Shown here: one piece after another, positions 1 to 6,667 of the stretch
Position numbering within the stretch: position 1 is the first letter of the stretch
Layout of the letters: every line of letters starts with the position of its first letter
Made by a program: the position numbers and the translations under genes
Origin: Lysobacterales bacterium
Lineage (GTDB): Bacteria; Pseudomonadota; Gammaproteobacteria; Xanthomonadales; S139-57
Direction of reading: 5' to 3'
Length of the DNA stretch: 18,428 nucleotides
Assembly: GCA_026993285.1 (NCBI GenBank)
Contig: JALWTZ010000267.1
Span: 1-18,428 of the forward strand
The notes under the pieces: model-generated
What the model saw: the letters and a program-made list of their open reading frames with translations, nothing else
The model's database searches: none
Told to the model about the DNA's origin: nothing

Positions 1-325
1 CGATGCTCACAGCACCCGCGTCATTGCTGCCGGCCTGCCGCCAGTTGCAACCCGGGCATTGTCCACTGTTGTACTGCAGCCAGCGGCCATCCAGTTGCAT
101 GTTGCCGGCGCTGTTGAGTTTTAACTGCCCGGCTACCAGCCACCACTGGTTGTTGCCACTGTTGTCGTAGTGGTAGAAGGCGGCAACGGTGATGTCGTCC
201 TGGGTTTCAATGAAAATACCCCGCCCCGGTTCTTCCGGGTTCCACCACAGGCCGTTGATGGGGGCAAACTCGGCTGCCTGCAGCAGTTGGGCGCAGATCA
301 GAAAGGTCCATATCCAGTGTTTCAT
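1..325 (-). CDS. Secreted protein of unknown function, 5' part only (runs off the window)
   Basis: Reading the minus strand from the ATG at 325 gives an open frame of 108 codons with no stop before the window edge, so the 3' end is missing. A GGGAAG ribosome site lies four to five bases upstream. Residues 1-18 (Lys2, then a hydrophobic run ending LLQAA) look like a Sec signal peptide. The mature part contains the stretch GLWWNPEEPGRGIFIE, then alternating short hydrophobic and Gly/Asn-rich segments with paired WW. This recalls a beta-rich module (GLWW-P--SG-G) common in secreted proteins of gammaproteobacteria. Two cysteines (CPGC) lie near residues 90-93. It is transcribed in the same direction as the cas genes, but a 214-bp gap and its export signal argue that it is a flanking gene, not a CRISPR component. 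Function unknown. Confidence 0.7.
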   Translation of the reverse strand, partial: MKHWIWTFLICAQLLQAAEFAPINGLWWNPEEPGRGIFIETQDDITVAAFYHYDNSGNNQWWLVAGQLKLNSAGNMQLDGRWLQYNSGQCPGCNWRQAGSNDAGAVSI

Positions 326-539
326 TTTTTCTTCCCTTGGTTTGAGGAAAGGCGAGTGTATGGCCCTTCAGGGCTCGTGAGCAGTTTGGCAAGCTTGCCA
401 ACAACGACCAGTGCTCCTTTTATGTGAAAATGGGGTGTTTGTCTGCGACTGATATTCAGGTCGATGAATAATGAGGGGGTACGGTTTGCACGGTTTATTC
501 CATATTTCAGCCGATTGACCACGGCAATGAGTGATCTAC
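326..539. other. Intergenic region with two short palindromes, no gene seen
   Basis: This gap separates the end of the second cas2 from the secreted-protein gene. It contains a perfect 16-bp palindrome at 386-401 (TTGGCAAGCTTGCCAA) and a small hairpin at 363-374 (GCCC, loop TTCA, GGGC). Either could end transcription of the cas operon or sit in the promoter of the secreted-protein gene. No T-rich tract follows on the minus strand, so a classic intrinsic terminator is not supported. No CRISPR repeat is seen. Confidence 0.5.
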
Positions 540-851
540 CTATCGCCATAGATCCTGCAAGGCCTTCTCGTTGAACAGTTGCAGCCCTTCGGGCAGGCGG
601 CTGCGGCCCAGTTGCACCATGTGCGGTTTCTTTGGCAATGGGTAGATGCGGATGTCATCTTCCCTGGGGTCCATGCGTGCTTCCAGCGCCTTGAGCAACA
701 GTGACAGTTCCCGCTGGCTGGCATGCCAGTAGTACACGGAATACTGAATGCACAGGGCCTGCTGGCTGACCAGCCGGTGTACCCGCGCCAGCCTTTTGGG
801 GCAGGCAATGTCGTAACAGATCAGCCGGTGTATTTTCTTGTTGATTGCCAT
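540..851 (-). CDS. cas2: Second Cas2 protein (adaptation)
   Basis: This 103-residue protein has the Cas2 fold signature: a first strand RLICYDI with the conserved Asp at residue 14 or so, then a helix, IQYSVYYW (the usual QYSVFE strand) and EDDIRIYPL (the usual DSIRIY strand). Cas2 dimers normally bridge two Cas1 dimers during spacer integration. It begins 3 bases after the stop of the Cas1-like gene and ends the operon with TAG. It differs from the Cas2 at 2642-2926 in almost every variable position, so the two are not a recent duplication. An AGGAG sits about 12 bases before the ATG. Together with the Cas1-like gene it may form a second, separately acquired Cas1'-Cas2' unit. Cas2 identity is secure; its partner is inference. 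Confidence 0.9.
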   Translation of the reverse strand: MAINKKIHRLICYDIACPKRLARVHRLVSQQALCIQYSVYYWHASQRELSLLLKALEARMDPREDDIRIYPLPKKPHMVQLGRSRLPEGLQLFNEKALQDLWR

Positions 852-854
852 GAT

Positions 855-1688
855 TCAAGGCAGCTCCTGTTGCAGTTCCACCAGCCAGCGGTGCATGCGA
901 TTGAACAGGTCTTGCGCGAGGCGTTCGGCTTGTGCCCGGTGGTTTTCCACCTGACGGATGGCGGCCTGTTCTTCCAGCGGGGCCACCGGTTTGGGCCGGG
1001 CCTCAAGGGCGCAGGCTTTCAGCCAGCCCAGGCGGGCGGTTTCCAGCCGCAGGGCCAGCATGGCGCCGCAGCGCCGGTGCAGTTCCGCCCGGTATGTGAA
1101 CAGTTGTTCCTGCGCCGGCCCCAAGCCATGTTGCTGCAAGGCTTGCATGGCTACCGACTGGGCCAGCTGGTGAAACACCCGCTTGCTGAGCAGGTGGTTT
1201 TCTTCCCCCACCAGCCAACGGGCCGTGCGGTTGAGCCACTGACGCAATGCGGCGCCATGCAGGTAAGCCTGTTGTGAACCGGCAATGGCCAGCCGGTAGT
1301 TGAGCGTGCTTTCCACCCGCCGACGCTGGTACCTGAACCAATCATTGAGACGCTGTTGCCAGTCGGGTCTTTCCTGCAGGTCGGCCAGGCGTTGCCGCAG
1401 GCCGGTTCTGCCGCTGGCCTGCCCCAGCATGAGGGCGCTGTGCCCGGCCTGCTGAACCTGCACCACAATGCCACGGCTGGCACAGGCGAGTAGTACGCTG
1501 CTGTGCAGCCAGACTTTTTCGTTGAGGTACAAGCGGGAGATACGGGACAGGGGTATGGGCCGGGATGGCTTGCCGGCACGTTCGATGAGCAGTGCCCGCT
1601 CTTCCAGCGCCAGGCGGCATTCCTGTTGCGGGCAGAGCCATACCGGCCGGGGATGATTGTTGTGGTAACGGTGGTCGCGGCTGTTCAT
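855..1688 (-). CDS. Cas1-like protein lacking the catalytic C-terminal domain residues
   Basis: This 277-residue protein starts at the ATG at 1688, which overlaps the cas1 stop (ATGA). The frame remains open further upstream inside cas1, but that part is a shadow. Residues about 16-90 match the Cas1 N-terminal beta domain: LALEERALLIER, then IPLSRISRLYLNEKV, then a helix with SRGIVVQVQQAG. A helical stretch follows (GRTGLRQRLADLQERPDWQQ) that aligns with the GNPGKDVTRRLQQYQLRQQP region of the neighbouring Cas1. After that the similarity fades. The Cas1 motifs G-EG, GYLHE--HGR and DLMEP, which carry the catalytic Glu, His and Asp/Glu, are absent. The rest is Arg/Gln/Leu-rich helix (residues 120-277). 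The frame is intact, so it is probably a functional non-catalytic partner in spacer acquisition. A divergent fold that only resembles Cas1 is possible. Confidence 0.7.
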   Translation of the reverse strand: MNSRDHRYHNNHPRPVWLCPQQECRLALEERALLIERAGKPSRPIPLSRISRLYLNEKVWLHSSVLLACASRGIVVQVQQAGHSALMLGQASGRTGLRQRLADLQERPDWQQRLNDWFRYQRRRVESTLNYRLAIAGSQQAYLHGAALRQWLNRTARWLVGEENHLLSKRVFHQLAQSVAMQALQQHGLGPAQEQLFTYRAELHRRCGAMLALRLETARLGWLKACALEARPKPVAPLEEQAAIRQVENHRAQAERLAQDLFNRMHRWLVELQQELP

Positions 1689-2638
1689 GGCTGTGGCAGT
1701 TCTTCCCGGTTTTGCAGATAGCGCAGCAGATAACCACTGGCCGCGCGCATCCACACCCGCATGGCGCGGGCGCGTTTTTCGTAGCTGGCATAGAACAGGC
1801 CCCGCCCTTCCCGCTTGAGCAGGCAGGCGGCACCGTCTCTGCTGAAGTGCTCGGCAGTCAGTTTTTGCCGGGCAAAGAGCCGCCAGACCAGGCGGTCTAC
1901 CTGCAGGCGCATGGGTTCCATCAGGTCTGCGGCCAAGGATTCCCGCCCGTGAGCCGGTTCGTGCAGGTAACCCAGCCACGGGTCCAGCCCATGGGCGTGC
2001 AGTATGCGTACCGCGTCACTGAACAGCAGGGTGTAGCCCAGGGAAAGGGCAGCGTTGACCGGGTCTGGCGGTGGTCGGCGCTGCCGGCCCTGAAAGCCCA
2101 GGCTGGCAGGCAGGGCATGACGAAGCACGCCATACCAGCAGGCCGCGGCCGCGCCTTCTATGCCACGCATGCCTTCCAGGCTGTATTCACCGGCCAGTTG
2201 AATCCGCAGTTGTTGCAGGCGCTGGCCGGCTGAATGCCAGTGACGGCGCAGATCGGGGCGGTAGCGGGCAATGGTGGCCAGTTGCCTGCGGGTGGCGGCC
2301 AGTTTGTGGGCCAGCAGGGTGCGTACCAGCTGCCGGCATGCATCGGGTTGTTGACGCAGCTGGTATTGCTGCAACCGGCGCGTGACATCCTTGCCGGGGT
2401 TACCCAGTACATGCGCCAGACGGTTGCCGCGCCGGCCGCAAATGATGGTAATGGCGATGCCGGCATCGGCCAGGGCCGCCAGGGTGCTGCTGTTCAACGC
2501 CACCTGACCGTGGATGACCACCCGCTCCAACAGGGCGAAAGGAATCCGCATGGGGCCGGTGTGCTCACTACGCACCATCAGCGCCTTGCCGGAGCACTGC
2601 AGTTCACTGTAGCGGCGGTCGATGTAGAGGGTGCTCAT
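1685..2638 (-). CDS. cas1: Cas1 integrase (spacer acquisition)
   Basis: This 317-residue Cas1 inserts new spacers into the CRISPR array together with Cas2. The N-terminal beta domain (residues 1-75) contains TLYIDRR and RIPFALLERVVIHGQVALNS. The helical catalytic domain has MRGIEGAAAACWYGVL with Glu161, RRPPPDPVNAALSLGYTLL (188-205), and GYLHEPAHGRESLAADLMEP with His226 and Asp238/Glu241 as metal ligands. All catalytic positions are present and the length is normal. The ATG at 2638 lies 3 bases after the cas2 stop. The 3' end overlaps the Cas1-like gene by four bases, so the two are probably translationally coupled. Confidence 0.97.
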   Translation of the reverse strand: MSTLYIDRRYSELQCSGKALMVRSEHTGPMRIPFALLERVVIHGQVALNSSTLAALADAGIAITIICGRRGNRLAHVLGNPGKDVTRRLQQYQLRQQPDACRQLVRTLLAHKLAATRRQLATIARYRPDLRRHWHSAGQRLQQLRIQLAGEYSLEGMRGIEGAAAACWYGVLRHALPASLGFQGRQRRPPPDPVNAALSLGYTLLFSDAVRILHAHGLDPWLGYLHEPAHGRESLAADLMEPMRLQVDRLVWRLFARQKLTAEHFSRDGAACLLKREGRGLFYASYEKRARAMRVWMRAASGYLLRYLQNREELPQP

Positions 2639-2641
2639 GGC

Positions 2642-2926
2642 TCAGTCGAAATACCAGAAGGCCGGCTGTGACGGGGCTTCACCCAGGCCCAGGGCTCGGG
2701 TGTGGGCGTTCTGGCTGATACGTACCAGCAGAAAACGGTCTTCGTCGGGGTCGATGACCTGCGCCATGCGCTGCAGCAACGCGTGCCATTCGCTATCGGT
2801 GAGGTAGCATTCGTGTACGGATTTTTGCCCACCGGTGGCATAGTCCCTGGCCACCCGCAGCGCCCGGCGCAGGCGGCGGTCATCACTGATGTCATAGGCG
2901 GCGAGATAAAGTTTGCGTTTAGCCAT
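2642..2926 (-). CDS. cas2: Cas2 (spacer acquisition)
   Basis: This 94-residue Cas2 starts with MAKRKLYLAAYDISDDRRLRR, carrying the conserved Asp in the YDI strand. GGQKSVHECYL corresponds to the QYSVFEC strand, and EDRFLLVRI to the second ferredoxin strand. The frame stays open upstream to 3136, but that part antisenses nothing recognisable, overlaps the 3' end of the CARF nuclease gene and is composition-biased, so the ATG at 2926 is chosen. The ribosome site is weak, so translation may depend on the upstream genes. It begins 50 bases after the CARF-nuclease stop and lies directly before cas1, the normal adaptation pair. Confidence 0.93.
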   Translation of the reverse strand: MAKRKLYLAAYDISDDRRLRRALRVARDYATGGQKSVHECYLTDSEWHALLQRMAQVIDPDEDRFLLVRISQNAHTRALGLGEAPSQPAFWYFD

Positions 2927-2975
2927 GGCGAGATTTTGCCAGTGGCATTCGCTGGTGAGGGGTTTGGCAAGCTTG

Positions 2976-4127
2976 TCAGCGTTTGCCGGTAATAAACTGG
3001 CGGAGGTGTTCTTGCAGGTTGCGCAGCTGGTGGCCGGCGCAGATGGCAATACCCAAGTCAGCGGCGCGGGTGCGATGCGGGTTGTCCAGATCCTGGAAAC
3101 TGACCAGCATGCCGCGAGCTTGCAGGCCGCCGGCAAGGTCGGTCAGGGTATCGAGCTTGTAGAGGGCATCGGCGGCCTTGCTGTCTTCCCGCCCGCCGCG
3201 GAAACGGGCCGTCTTGCATTCGATGACATGCAGGCGGTTGTTGCGCAGAAAGACCACATCCAGTTCATTTTTCACGGTTTTTCCGGTTACTTCACGCTCA
3301 ATATTGATGGAACGGGCGAAATCCTGAATGTGCGCATCCTGGCCGCGTAGGCGGCGCACGGCATCGAATACCAGGTATTCCAGCCAGCCACCGTTGGCAA
3401 AGAAACGGGCGTTTTCATCCTTGAACCGCAGGTGGTTTTTCTGCCGGCGCAGAAAGCCGCGCTGCTCGAACAGGTCGATGAGGGTTTTCAAATCACCGTG
3501 ATCCTGGCTAAGCGGAGGAGTTTTCAGGTTGTGGTCGGCTGTACTGGCCAGCCAGTTCAAGGTGCCCAGGGCCTTGCTGTAACGTTCGATAGCCATGACC
3601 AGTTGCTCACCCACTTCGAGAAAGGGCCGGGGAGCGTTGTTTTCCAGGCTTTCCACCCGCGCGCCATGGGCTTGCAGAAAGGTGGAAATGTTTACCCGGT
3701 CGGCCAGCTCGTGGGGCGGTTGATCGTGCGGGTATAGCCAGTTGATCTGGTCGCGCTCCGGGTGGACGTAGAAGATAGGCAACCCAGAGGTACGAAAGGC
3801 TTCGTAGGCGGCGATACTCATCACCTTGGTACCGCCGGTGACATTGAGGCCGATGGTTTTTTCATCTCGCTGGGCGCGGTGCTCCTCCAGCAGCTCCAGC
3901 ATGCTCAGTTGAATTTCGTCGAACCGCCAGGGTGAAGCCAGCGGCCATTCACTGACCTGGATTTGCCGCACCTGTAGAATCTCCCGCAAGTGGCGGGCAC
4001 GTTGCTGCATGCCGGGGCTGACCACCAGTACCACGGCTTCAGGCTTGAGGGCCTGATCCAGTAGCGGCACCAGGTTGGGTGTGGGCTGGTCGGATACCAG
4101 GCAGACATGGGTGCGCAAGGCTTTCAT
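2976..4127 (-). CDS. card1: CARF-PD-(D/E)xK nuclease, Card1/Can2 type
   Basis: This 383-residue protein has an N-terminal CARF domain (residues 1-150) and a C-terminal restriction-like nuclease (about 235-375). CARF ligand motifs are VSDQPTPN (11-18) and LNVTGGTKVMS (94-104). The nuclease core reads NGGWLEYL (Glu250), KNELDVVFL (Asp290) and HVIECKT (Glu303-Cys-Lys305), a complete PD-(D/E)xK set. Known Card1/Can2 enzymes bind cyclic tetra-adenylate and then cut DNA and/or RNA without sequence specificity, causing dormancy or abortive defence. Length fits the family. Its ATG overlaps the stop of the membrane CARF gene (ATGA), so the two effectors are probably made together. The specific ligand and substrate are inferred from the family. 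Confidence 0.9.
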   Translation of the reverse strand: MKALRTHVCLVSDQPTPNLVPLLDQALKPEAVVLVVSPGMQQRARHLREILQVRQIQVSEWPLASPWRFDEIQLSMLELLEEHRAQRDEKTIGLNVTGGTKVMSIAAYEAFRTSGLPIFYVHPERDQINWLYPHDQPPHELADRVNISTFLQAHGARVESLENNAPRPFLEVGEQLVMAIERYSKALGTLNWLASTADHNLKTPPLSQDHGDLKTLIDLFEQRGFLRRQKNHLRFKDENARFFANGGWLEYLVFDAVRRLRGQDAHIQDFARSINIEREVTGKTVKNELDVVFLRNNRLHVIECKTARFRGGREDSKAADALYKLDTLTDLAGGLQARGMLVSFQDLDNPHRTRAADLGIAICAGHQLRNLQEHLRQFITGKR

Positions 4128-4765
4128 GACCGCCCTCCTTCCTGGATGCGGATGATGCGCGCGGTACGCATGTTGGGCCGGTTTCGTTCCCGGTCATATT
4201 CGGTGGCCACATAGATGGCATCGGCCTGTTCTTCCACCGCCGCCATGAAAGCCCCCAGGCTCATGGGGGTCTTGCCACCCGTGACATCCACCGCTATTTG
4301 CTCGAAACCCTTTGCCCGCAATTTTTTCAACAGTTGCTGGCTGGTCGCTTTCGCCTCTTCGGCATCATCCGGGTCATCCAGCCGGTGCGGGCCAAAAACC
4401 TGAATGCCGCTCTCATGGCACAAGGCTGCCAGATCGTCCGCCACCTGCATGGAAAAATCGGTTGCCAGCAGTGCTACAGCCTGCGGCCGCTGCCGCCGGA
4501 TCAACCATTCGGGTACAGCCGCTTGACTGACAGTAAACAACAGCGCCTGCCAACATTGTTCTTCCTCGGTGATCTCACGCGGGTCGGGAAAGCGGTTGGC
4601 CTGCAACCAGCGGCGCAGTTTGTCGCGGGAGAGCCAGGCCCAGAGTGCACCCAGAACGCTGGCCACGAACATCAGATTGCCCAGCAGTATGCCGATCTGG
4701 TCCATCACCAACCACCACTGCTCGGATAGGCCAAACAGCTGACCATTGCTACCAATCAGGGACAT
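4124..4765 (-). CDS. cam1: Membrane-anchored CARF protein, Cam1-like effector
   Basis: This 213-residue protein has one hydrophobic segment at about residues 20-46 (LVMDQIGILLGNLMFVASVL and onward, ending WAWLS). It is followed by a basic stop-transfer stretch (RDKLRRWLQ) and a soluble CARF-like domain. The CARF motif is VDVTGGKTPMSLGAF (159-173), close to that of the adjacent Card1 (NVTGGTKVMS). Size and order, one helix then CARF, match Cam1, the type III effector reported to depolarise the membrane when cyclic tetra-adenylate binds. No nuclease motif is seen. A GGAG site lies 7-8 bases before the ATG at 4765, and a possible promoter lies just upstream. Other single-helix CARF proteins would look similar, so the Cam1 call is by architecture. 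Confidence 0.75.
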   Translation of the reverse strand: MSLIGSNGQLFGLSEQWWLVMDQIGILLGNLMFVASVLGALWAWLSRDKLRRWLQANRFPDPREITEEEQCWQALLFTVSQAAVPEWLIRRQRPQAVALLATDFSMQVADDLAALCHESGIQVFGPHRLDDPDDAEEAKATSQQLLKKLRAKGFEQIAVDVTGGKTPMSLGAFMAAVEEQADAIYVATEYDRERNRPNMRTARIIRIQEGGRS

Positions 4766-4794
4766 GCCTTTTCTCCATTTCAGGGTTGGCTGTC

Positions 4795-4822
4795 ATTATG
4801 CACGGATGAGCACGGTTGTCTT
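4795..4822 (-). promoter_or_regulatory. Candidate promoter of the cam1-card1-cas2-cas1 unit
   Basis: Minus strand: AAGACA (4822-4817), a 16-base spacer and CATAAT (4800-4795). Hexamer matches to the sigma-70 consensus are four and five of six. The -10 lies about 30 bases before the cam1 ATG, and the preceding gene ends over 300 bases upstream. Predicted by eye only. Confidence 0.35.
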
Positions 4823-4877
4823 TGGACGCAGGCTTGTGGTTCCTTTCAGGTAACTCAGGCTGGTAACACCATGTTTA

Positions 4878-5042
4878 TCAACAACCACGCAGAACTCGTA
4901 AAGGTTCAAGACGTGCCTTGCATTGCTCAAGTTCATCAGCAGTCAGTTCACGACCACGAAGTTCCGGCGGCAAATCCAGCGCCAGATGCAAATAGCGGGT
5001 ACCTCATAAACAAACGGCTGCAGCCACGTATACAAGCAAAGT
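4878..5042 (-). pseudogene. csx16: Decayed second csx16 (C-terminal part with in-frame stop)
   Basis: The minus strand from 5003 to the TGA at 4878 encodes a peptide starting GTRYLHLALDLPPELRGREL, then TADELEQ. It aligns without gaps to residues 58-93 of the intact Csx16 next door (GARYIHLSLELPAHMRGREL, TAEQLEQ), about 21 of 37 identical. In the same frame upstream comes a TGA at 5006-5004 exactly where Csx16 has Lys57. Before that is TLLVYVAAAVCL (5042-5007), matching TLPVNIAAKVCE. Further upstream the likeness is lost, and no N-terminal half is seen. So this is a diverged paralogue broken by a nonsense change and 5' loss. It lies about 60 bases after the intact csx16, in the gap before cam1. 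A plus-strand open frame over the same bases is a shadow. Confidence 0.8.
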
Positions 5043-5102
5043 GTAAAGTTCCTCTCCAGAATTATTGGGCCACTTCAGTTGTGATGTGTACAGATCAGAG
5101 TA

Positions 5103-5402
5103 TCAGCCTTGGTTTTCTTTCTTGATGCGGTAGGCCTGAAGCTTGGCACCGTATTGCTCCAGTTGTTCCGCCGTGAGTTCGCGCCCGCGCATGTGGGCGG
5201 GTAGTTCCAGGCTGAGGTGAATGTAGCGCGCGCCTTTTTCGCATACCTTTGCAGCGATATTGACCGGCAGGGTGCCAATGACGGTATCGCCCTCGCGGAT
5301 ATCATCGATATCCAGATGAGCAATCTGGCGGTCAGCTTTCACACCTTGTTGTTGCGCCCATTGCCGGGCACCTGGATGGCGAGAGATAAACCAGGTGGTC
5401 AT
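5103..5402 (-). CDS. csx16: Csx16, probable cyclic-oligoadenylate ring nuclease
   Basis: This 99-residue protein is a full-length member of the VVA1548/Csx16 family. Signatures are TTWFISRHPGARQWA (2-16), the AHLDIDDI segment, GDTVIGTLPVNIAAKVCEKG (38-57) and the C-terminal LELPAHMRGRELTAEQLEQ (65-83). The family is found with type III systems, is predicted to have a small CARF-like fold, and has been proposed to be a ring nuclease that degrades cyclic tetra-adenylate and so switches off effectors. It starts 3 bases after the stop of the CARF-HEPN gene, a natural effector/off-switch pair. The assignment to family is secure; the enzymatic role in this organism is inferred. Confidence 0.92.
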   Translation of the reverse strand: MTTWFISRHPGARQWAQQQGVKADRQIAHLDIDDIREGDTVIGTLPVNIAAKVCEKGARYIHLSLELPAHMRGRELTAEQLEQYGAKLQAYRIKKENQG

Positions 5403-5405
5403 GGT

Positions 5406-6563
5406 TCAGGCCTCCAGAACCTGCCTCAGTAGGCTCTTCAATGTACTATAGAGGGTTTGTTCATCCTCTGTCATGTTGAGTACTTTGCGATCCTTTGATA
5501 ACAATCCATGAACAAGCGCATTACGCAGGTTATTCAGGGTTTTAAAACCATCGCGTACATATTTCAATTCCTCACGCTTTCTATTGCGTGTCTCAAAAAC
5601 ATTGAGGTTGCCACCTGCATCGGCTACGGCGCGTGAAATGGCACTTTCCAAACCAAAGGCTGCGGCGCGGACAAAATCGTGCCGTTCCAGGTATTCAAAA
5701 GCCAAGGCTTTTTCCCAGTCGGCGCGACTTTTACCTTTGAACCAACTTATGCGCTGTCTGAGTTCATCTGCAAAAAGTACCGCAAGCGGATTATGTTCCT
5801 GACATTCTTGTTTACTCCAGCTCGTCAACTTCTCGCGAGCTTTTACCGGGTTGGTGCAGCGTTCATAAAACGCCGCCTGCCGCAGAAAACACCCAGAATC
5901 ACCCTGCAGACCAGCCAGAACACTGTAGTCACCATCCTTGTTGTAACTGGTCATAGCGCTGATGCCATCGGCAATTTTCAGCAAGCCGTTCAGTTCATAA
6001 ACCGGTGCTTCACCGGTGTCTTCGTTATATGCGCCATACCAGATTTTTTCGACTGTAACCTTGCGTAACGCGCGCAGGTACAGCGCTGCAAGCAAGCCAA
6101 TCATGGGTAGATGTCTGAAAGCATGGGTGATATCAAGGTGGAGGGTGCTCTGTTCGGGAACAGCATCAGCCATGTGTCGTAACAATTCGACCTGGTCGGT
6201 TTCAGACAGCCCATAAGGCACCAGCCACAGCAGAACTTCGCAACCCAGCTTGTCAGCCAGTACGGGAGCAAGAGCATCAAGCATGGGCTGGCTGACTGTC
6301 TTGTTTTCGACGGCTTCTACCAGCGCCAGCCGGTCCACCTCGGCGGCATTACCCAATTGCAGGTCACCTTCGAACAGGTGATCCCACATGCTGCCGCGGG
6401 TACCAAATACCACAAAGCGGTCAGGGTGAATACGCTGCACCAAAGCCCAGCCGAAAAAGGCCAATTCTTCCGCGTGACCGCCATCATCAAACAGATAGCG
6501 GGTCTTGCGGTAACTGCCGTCGTTTTTGGGTACACGACCAAGGAAGGTAACAAGGGTTTTCAT
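5406..6563 (-). CDS. csx2: CARF-HEPN ribonuclease, Csx2/TM1812 type
   Basis: This 385-residue protein begins TLVTFLGR (3-10), then YLFDDGGHAEELAFFGWAL and FVVFGTRGSMWDHL, the usual CARF start of TIGR02221/Csx2 proteins. LHLDITHAFRHLP (141-153) is the DxTHG-type motif, here with Ala where many members have Gly. The C-terminal helical domain carries LRNALVHG, with Arg347 and His352 as the R-x4-H catalytic pair of HEPN ribonucleases. Such enzymes cut RNA when a cyclic oligoadenylate binds the CARF dimer. It has its own AGGAA site and a 104-bp gap upstream, so it may start its own transcript, and it is followed closely by csx16. The ligand (tetra- or hexa-adenylate) cannot be read from the sequence. 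Confidence 0.9.
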   Translation of the reverse strand: MKTLVTFLGRVPKNDGSYRKTRYLFDDGGHAEELAFFGWALVQRIHPDRFVVFGTRGSMWDHLFEGDLQLGNAAEVDRLALVEAVENKTVSQPMLDALAPVLADKLGCEVLLWLVPYGLSETDQVELLRHMADAVPEQSTLHLDITHAFRHLPMIGLLAALYLRALRKVTVEKIWYGAYNEDTGEAPVYELNGLLKIADGISAMTSYNKDGDYSVLAGLQGDSGCFLRQAAFYERCTNPVKAREKLTSWSKQECQEHNPLAVLFADELRQRISWFKGKSRADWEKALAFEYLERHDFVRAAAFGLESAISRAVADAGGNLNVFETRNRKREELKYVRDGFKTLNNLRNALVHGLLSKDRKVLNMTEDEQTLYSTLKSLLRQVLEA

Positions 6564-6667
6564 TGGAATTTCCTGTAAAGTTGCTATTGTTTGATCGGGC
6601 TAATACCTTAAATCCTATCCAGGGTTATTGAACCACTACAACTCTGGTCAGCAAGTCGGTTTGTAAT

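Noticed and set aside
363..401. Palindromes as an intrinsic terminator of the cas operon
   Set aside because: No T-rich run follows either stem on the minus strand, so at most a factor-dependent or regulatory site.
170..427. Plus-strand open frame at the left edge
   Set aside because: Opposite to a minus-strand frame with a good ribosome site and signal peptide that runs off the window.
4871..5125. Plus-strand open frame of 84 codons between csx16 and cam1
   Set aside because: Covers the csx16 remnant on the other strand; the remnant explains the sequence better.
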